From: Proteobacteria bacterium SG_bin5
GTDB taxonomy: Bacteria > Pseudomonadota > Alphaproteobacteria > Sphingomonadales > Sphingomonadaceae
Reading direction: 5' to 3'
NCBI GenBank assembly: GCA_002083475.1
Contig: LWDI01000010.1
Location: 1-14,957 of the forward strand
DNA: 14,957 bases
Shown: positions 12,727 to 14,957 of the stretch, in pieces
How the letters are laid out: every line of letters begins with the position of its first letter
Position numbering within the stretch: the first letter of the stretch is position 1
The notes under the pieces: generated by a model
Databases searched by the model: none
What the model saw: only the letters and a program-made list of their open reading frames with translations
Told to the model about the DNA's origin: nothing
Made by a program: the position numbers and the translations under genes

Positions 12727-12739
12727 GTATATAATGCCC
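12716..12739 (-). repeat. Right terminal inverted repeat
   Basis: Read inward it begins GGGCATTATATACTTGACAA, matching the left repeat at 21 of 24 positions. It ends exactly at the 8-bp duplication and includes the TTGACA of the proposed transposase promoter. Confidence 0.9.
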
Positions 12740-12747
12740 AGCAACCT
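12740..12747. repeat. Target site duplication, right copy
   Basis: AGCAACCT, identical to 10762-10769. Its last base, with the following TGACA, recreates TTGACA at 12747-12752, a possible -35 box for the downstream operon. Confidence 0.9.
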
Positions 12748-12807
12748 TGACACAAACCTACGCCAATTAGTAAAGCGTCCTTGTCAAAACCGAAAGGGTG
12801 CTTGTCA
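12740..12807 (+). promoter_or_regulatory. Three-site direct repeat, probable operator of the XRE operon
   Basis: Two intact copies, AAAGCGTCCTTGTCA (12772-12786) and AAAGGGTGCTTGTCA (12793-12807), lie 21 bp apart, about two helical turns. A third, AAAGCAACCTTGACA, is inferred by removing the transposon: AAAGCAACCT remains at 10760-10769 and AGCAACCTTGACA at 12740-12752. The consensus is AAAGnnnnCTTGwCA with AAG/CTT dyad character. The last copy ends on the start codon at 12807. TTGACA at 12747-12752 could be the -35, but no good -10 is visible. The likely binder is the XRE protein encoded in the operon (inference). Confidence 0.55.
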
Positions 12808-13223
12808 TGGCGTTCGATCGTAGCCCGGCGGCGCGGCGTTATGTCGGTCGCTTCGTGCCGATGATGATCGTTTACGCGCTGCTGGTGTTCCTGGTGCCCT
12901 GGCTGATCGAGCGCCTAACCGCGCAGGGCCCCTTGCTCTGGCTGCTCGCGATGCTGCCGGCCTTGCCGGTGATCGGCGTGTTCTGGCTGATCGGTCGCTA
13001 TCTGATCGAGCTGACCGACGAATATCTGCGCCTGCTCGAAATCCGCAAAGCGCTGGTCGCGACCGGGGTGGCGATGGCGGGGGCGACCCTCTGGGGCTTT
13101 CTCGAAAGCTATGCGGATGCGCCGCATCTGCCGCTGTTTTTCGTCCCCGTGCTGTGGTTCGCGGGGCTCGGCATCGGATCGCTCGTCAATCTGTTGATCG
13201 AGCGCGATGGCGATGCGGCGTGA
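12807..13223 (+). CDS. Small integral membrane protein, four predicted helices
   Basis: 138 aa. The ATG at 12807 was preferred over a GTG nine bases upstream because AAAGGGTG is well placed before it. Four hydrophobic segments are visible: about 15-34 (MMIVYALLVFLVPWLIE), 39-63 (LLWLLAMLPALPVIGVFWLIG), 82-102 (ALVATGVAMAGATLWGFLE) and 108-130 (LPLFFVPVLWFAGLGIGSLV). There is no enzyme motif. Small membrane proteins paired with a short XRE regulator recur in bacteria, the usual idea being a membrane-linked sensor or a co-regulated stress protein; this is inference. The stop overlaps the GTG of the XRE gene by four bases (GTGA), so the two are coupled. Confidence 0.82.
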   Translation: MAFDRSPAARRYVGRFVPMMIVYALLVFLVPWLIERLTAQGPLLWLLAMLPALPVIGVFWLIGRYLIELTDEYLRLLEIRKALVATGVAMAGATLWGFLESYADAPHLPLFFVPVLWFAGLGIGSLVNLLIERDGDAA

Positions 13224-13429
13224 AGAATCGTCTGCGCGTGCTGCGCGCCGAGCGCGGCTGGAGCCAGGGCGACCTCGCCGATCGGCTCCAGGTCTCGCGC
13301 CAGAGCGTCAATGCGATCGAGACCGGGCGCTATGATCCCTCGCTGCCGCTCGCGTTCCGCATCGCCGAGCTGTTCGACCTGAAGATCGAGGATATTTTCA
13401 CCAGCCCCAGCCGGGAGACCGACGCATGA
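13220..13429 (+). CDS. Short XRE-family transcriptional regulator
   Basis: 69 aa from a GTG at 13220 that overlaps the preceding stop. The same frame continues upstream, but the extension lies within the membrane-protein gene and has no similarity. The whole protein is one Cro/CI-type helix-turn-helix: KNRLRVLRAERGWSQGDLA, then DRLQVSRQSVNAIETGRYDPSLPLAFRIAELFDLKIEDIF, closely matching the stand-alone YgzD/XRE type. It has no effector domain. Proteins of this type usually repress their own operon, which fits the three direct repeats upstream of 12807. Its stop overlaps the hydrolase ATG as ATGA. Confidence 0.93.
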   Translation: MKNRLRVLRAERGWSQGDLADRLQVSRQSVNAIETGRYDPSLPLAFRIAELFDLKIEDIFTSPSRETDA

Positions 13430-14322
13430 TCCGCCGAGCTTTGTTGCCGTTGCTCTTGATCGCCGCGCCCGTCGCCGCCCAAGCGCAAGCCGCGCCAACA
13501 GCGGCGCCCGCCGCCGCCGCGCTGCGCTTCACCGTCACGGTCGAAGGGCAGGGCCCCGACGTCATCCTGATCCCCGGCCTCGCCAGCCCGCGCGCGGTGT
13601 GGGACGGGGCGCGCGCGGCGCTCAAAGGGCGTTATCGGCTGCATCTGGTCGAGCTCAAGGGGTTCGCGGCCGGCGATCCGGGGCCGAACCTGAGCGCCCC
13701 GATCCTCCCCGAACTCGTCGAGCAGCTGAACGCTTATATCGTTGCCAACCAGCTCGAGTCCCCCGCCGTGGTCGGCCATTCGCTCGGCGGGCTCACCGCG
13801 CTGATGCTCGCCAAGACGCATCCCGAGCATATCACGAAAATCATGGTGGTCGATTCGCTGCCCTGGATCGGCACGATCTTCGCCCCGCCGGGCGCGACCC
13901 CCGCCCAGGTCGAGCCCTTCGTCGCCCAGCAGCGCGCGGCGCTCGCGGCGCGCCATGGCCAGCCGGTCGACAAGGCGGCGAGCGCCGCCAATGCCGCGCG
14001 CTTGGCGCTCACGCCCGCCGCCCAGGCGCAAGTCGCGGCATGGAGCGACGCCGCCGATCCGCGCGTCGTCGGCCAGGCCTTGTACGAGGATTTCATGGCC
14101 GATTTGCGCGGCGATCTGCCGAGCATCGCGACGCCGATCACGCTCGTTTATCCCTATTCGCCCGCAATCCCGCGCGAGCGCGCCGATGCGCTCTATCGCG
14201 GCGAATATGCCAGGGCGCCCAAGGTAAGCTTCGTGCCGGTGGGCGATGCCTATCATTTCATCATGCTCGATCAGCCGCAGGCGTTCGCGGTGGCGCTCGA
14301 TCGCTTTTTGGCGGCGCGCTAG
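13426..14322 (+). CDS. Exported alpha/beta hydrolase
   Basis: 298 aa. The ATG at 13426 overlaps the XRE stop, indicating a shared transcript and coupled translation. Residues 1-22 form a classic Sec signal peptide (RR, then ALLPLLLIAAPVAAQAQA), so the enzyme is periplasmic or secreted. The alpha/beta hydrolase fold is shown by the strand VILIPGLASPRAVWD (oxyanion HG-like turn), the nucleophile elbow G117-H118-S119-L120-G121-G122 with S119, and the catalytic histidine H277 in AYHFIMLDQP. The acid residue is not certain. It probably hydrolyses an ester or amide; the substrate is unknown. Co-regulation with a membrane protein and an XRE repressor suggests a response to an envelope or chemical signal (inference). 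Confidence 0.9.
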   Translation: MIRRALLPLLLIAAPVAAQAQAAPTAAPAAAALRFTVTVEGQGPDVILIPGLASPRAVWDGARAALKGRYRLHLVELKGFAAGDPGPNLSAPILPELVEQLNAYIVANQLESPAVVGHSLGGLTALMLAKTHPEHITKIMVVDSLPWIGTIFAPPGATPAQVEPFVAQQRAALAARHGQPVDKAASAANAARLALTPAAQAQVAAWSDAADPRVVGQALYEDFMADLRGDLPSIATPITLVYPYSPAIPRERADALYRGEYARAPKVSFVPVGDAYHFIMLDQPQAFAVALDRFLAAR

Positions 14323-14362
14323 CCGCTGGTCGCGGCGCGCGGAGCGGCGTAAGGCCGCTTGC

Positions 14363-14957
14363 ATGACCGAACTCGCGCATGATTTCACCCCCGGCGAGGG
14401 GCCGACGCTGATTTTCCTCCCCGGCTATGCGAGCGACCGCAGCGGCACCAAGGCGCTCGCGCTCGAAGCCTGGGCGCGGGGGCGGGGGCGCGGCTATCTG
14501 CGCTTCGATTATCGCGGCTGCGGCAAGAGCCCCGGCGCGTTCGAGGATTTCACCCTCGCCGATTGGCGCGACGACGTGCTCGCGATGATCGATCGCACGC
14601 CGGGGCCTTTGGTGCTGATCGGCTCGTCGATGGGCGGCTGGCTGATGCTGCTCGCGGCCAAGGCGCGGCCCGATCGGGTGGTGGGGCTGGTCGGCATCGC
14701 CGCAGCGCCCGATTTCACCGATTGGGGCTTCACCACCGAGGAAAAGCTCGCGCTGCTGAACGACGGGCGGCTCGAGCGCCCCTCGCCCTATGGCCCCGCG
14801 CCCACCGTCTATACGCGCGGCTTTTGGATGGCGGGGGAGGCGAACCGGGTGATGCACGGCAATATCGCGATCGACGCGCCGGTGCGGCTGCTCCACGGCA
14901 TGGCCGATGCCGATGTGCCCTTCATGCGCTCGGTCTATCTCGCGCAGCAGCTGCGTT
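14363..14957 (+). CDS. ABHD10-like alpha/beta hydrolase (partial, 3' end missing)
   Basis: 198 codons are visible before the window ends, with no stop. The ATG at 14363 has AAGG eight bases upstream. The sequence closely follows the pattern of animal mitochondrial ABHD10: LIFLPGYASDRSGTKA, RFDYRGCGKSPG, WRDDVLAMID, then the nucleophile elbow G87-S88-S89-M90-G91-G92 followed by WLMLLAA, and RLLHGMADADVP supplying the likely acid. The histidine would lie beyond the window. ABHD10 acts as a thioesterase/esterase (S-depalmitoylation, acyl-glucuronide hydrolysis); the bacterial substrate is not known. No signal peptide is seen, so it is cytoplasmic, unlike the unrelated-looking hydrolase 40 bp upstream. 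It may be the last gene of that operon or have its own promoter. Confidence 0.85.
   Translation, partial: MTELAHDFTPGEGPTLIFLPGYASDRSGTKALALEAWARGRGRGYLRFDYRGCGKSPGAFEDFTLADWRDDVLAMIDRTPGPLVLIGSSMGGWLMLLAAKARPDRVVGLVGIAAAPDFTDWGFTTEEKLALLNDGRLERPSPYGPAPTVYTRGFWMAGEANRVMHGNIAIDAPVRLLHGMADADVPFMRSVYLAQQLR

Larger units (their letters stand above)
10770..12739. mobile_element. IS1595-family transposable element with passenger genes
   Basis: 1970 bp. The left end reads GGACATTATATAC and the right end, read inward, GGGCATTATATAC. The inverted repeats match at 21 of the first 24 positions (10770-10793 against 12739-12716). A perfect 8-bp duplication AGCAACCT flanks the element, so both boundaries are exact. 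Contents: an IS1595-type transposase (minus strand) and three passenger frames of 60, 194 and 45 aa. Base composition is visibly less GC-rich than the chromosome around it, consistent with arrival from elsewhere. Some IS1595 subgroups are known to carry passenger genes. Intact ends, an intact duplication and an undamaged transposase suggest a recent and possibly still mobile insertion. Confidence 0.93.

Noticed and set aside
12730..12735. Outward TATAAT in the right terminal repeat as a hybrid promoter for the XRE operon
   Set aside because: No acceptable -35 box lies 15-19 bases upstream inside the element; it is simply the complement of the repeat's ATTATA core.
13330..14388. A 352-codon minus-strand frame opposite the XRE and hydrolase genes
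   Set aside because: Antisense shadow; the hydrolase strand has a signal peptide and a complete nucleophile elbow.

Overview
The window is GC-rich chromosomal DNA, most likely from a sphingomonad (Alphaproteobacteria, Sphingomonadales). The evidence is the FtsZ tail ending in a DIPRFLHRQ-type motif, an alphaproteobacterial-style rpoZ, strong G/C bias at third codon positions (which creates many long antisense frames), and short intergenic palindromes of a kind I associate with sphingomonads. The species assignment is inference.

Layout. 1-201: 3' end of ftsZ. 274-2031: exported von Willebrand factor A protein with a 13-proline tract and a VVVTGSR motif. 2308-3600 (-): HlyC/CorC-type membrane protein with CBS domains. 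3859-4845 (+): patatin-like phospholipase. 4872-5756 (-): LysR regulator, divergent from a CDC48/VAT-type double AAA ATPase at 6043-8325 (+). Between those two lies an orphan intrinsic terminator that may end a small RNA. 8439-10063 (-): translationally coupled pair, a small antibiotic-biosynthesis-monooxygenase-type protein followed by an MFS transporter. 10279-10623 (+): rpoZ.

The accessory part is an IS1595-family transposable element at 10770-12739. Both ends can be placed to the base: near-identical terminal inverted repeats starting GG(A/G)CATTATATAC, flanked by a perfect 8-bp target duplication, AGCAACCT. Besides a DDE transposase it carries three passenger frames: a 60-aa protein, a 194-aa protein with an R-N-x3-H signature like the active site of HEPN ribonucleases, and a 45-aa basic/charged protein. 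This small module has the least obvious function in the window.

The element landed just upstream of an operon at 12807-14322: a four-helix membrane protein, a 69-aa XRE-type regulator and an exported alpha/beta hydrolase, joined by 4-bp start/stop overlaps. Its promoter region holds three copies of AAAGnnnnCTTGwCA, a likely operator for the XRE protein. The transposon cut the farthest copy. The window ends inside an ABHD10-like alpha/beta hydrolase (14363 onward).

Four intergenic regions hold paired inverted REP-like hairpins; a related degenerate copy lies at 2238-2296. No stretch without a gene exceeds 300 bases.
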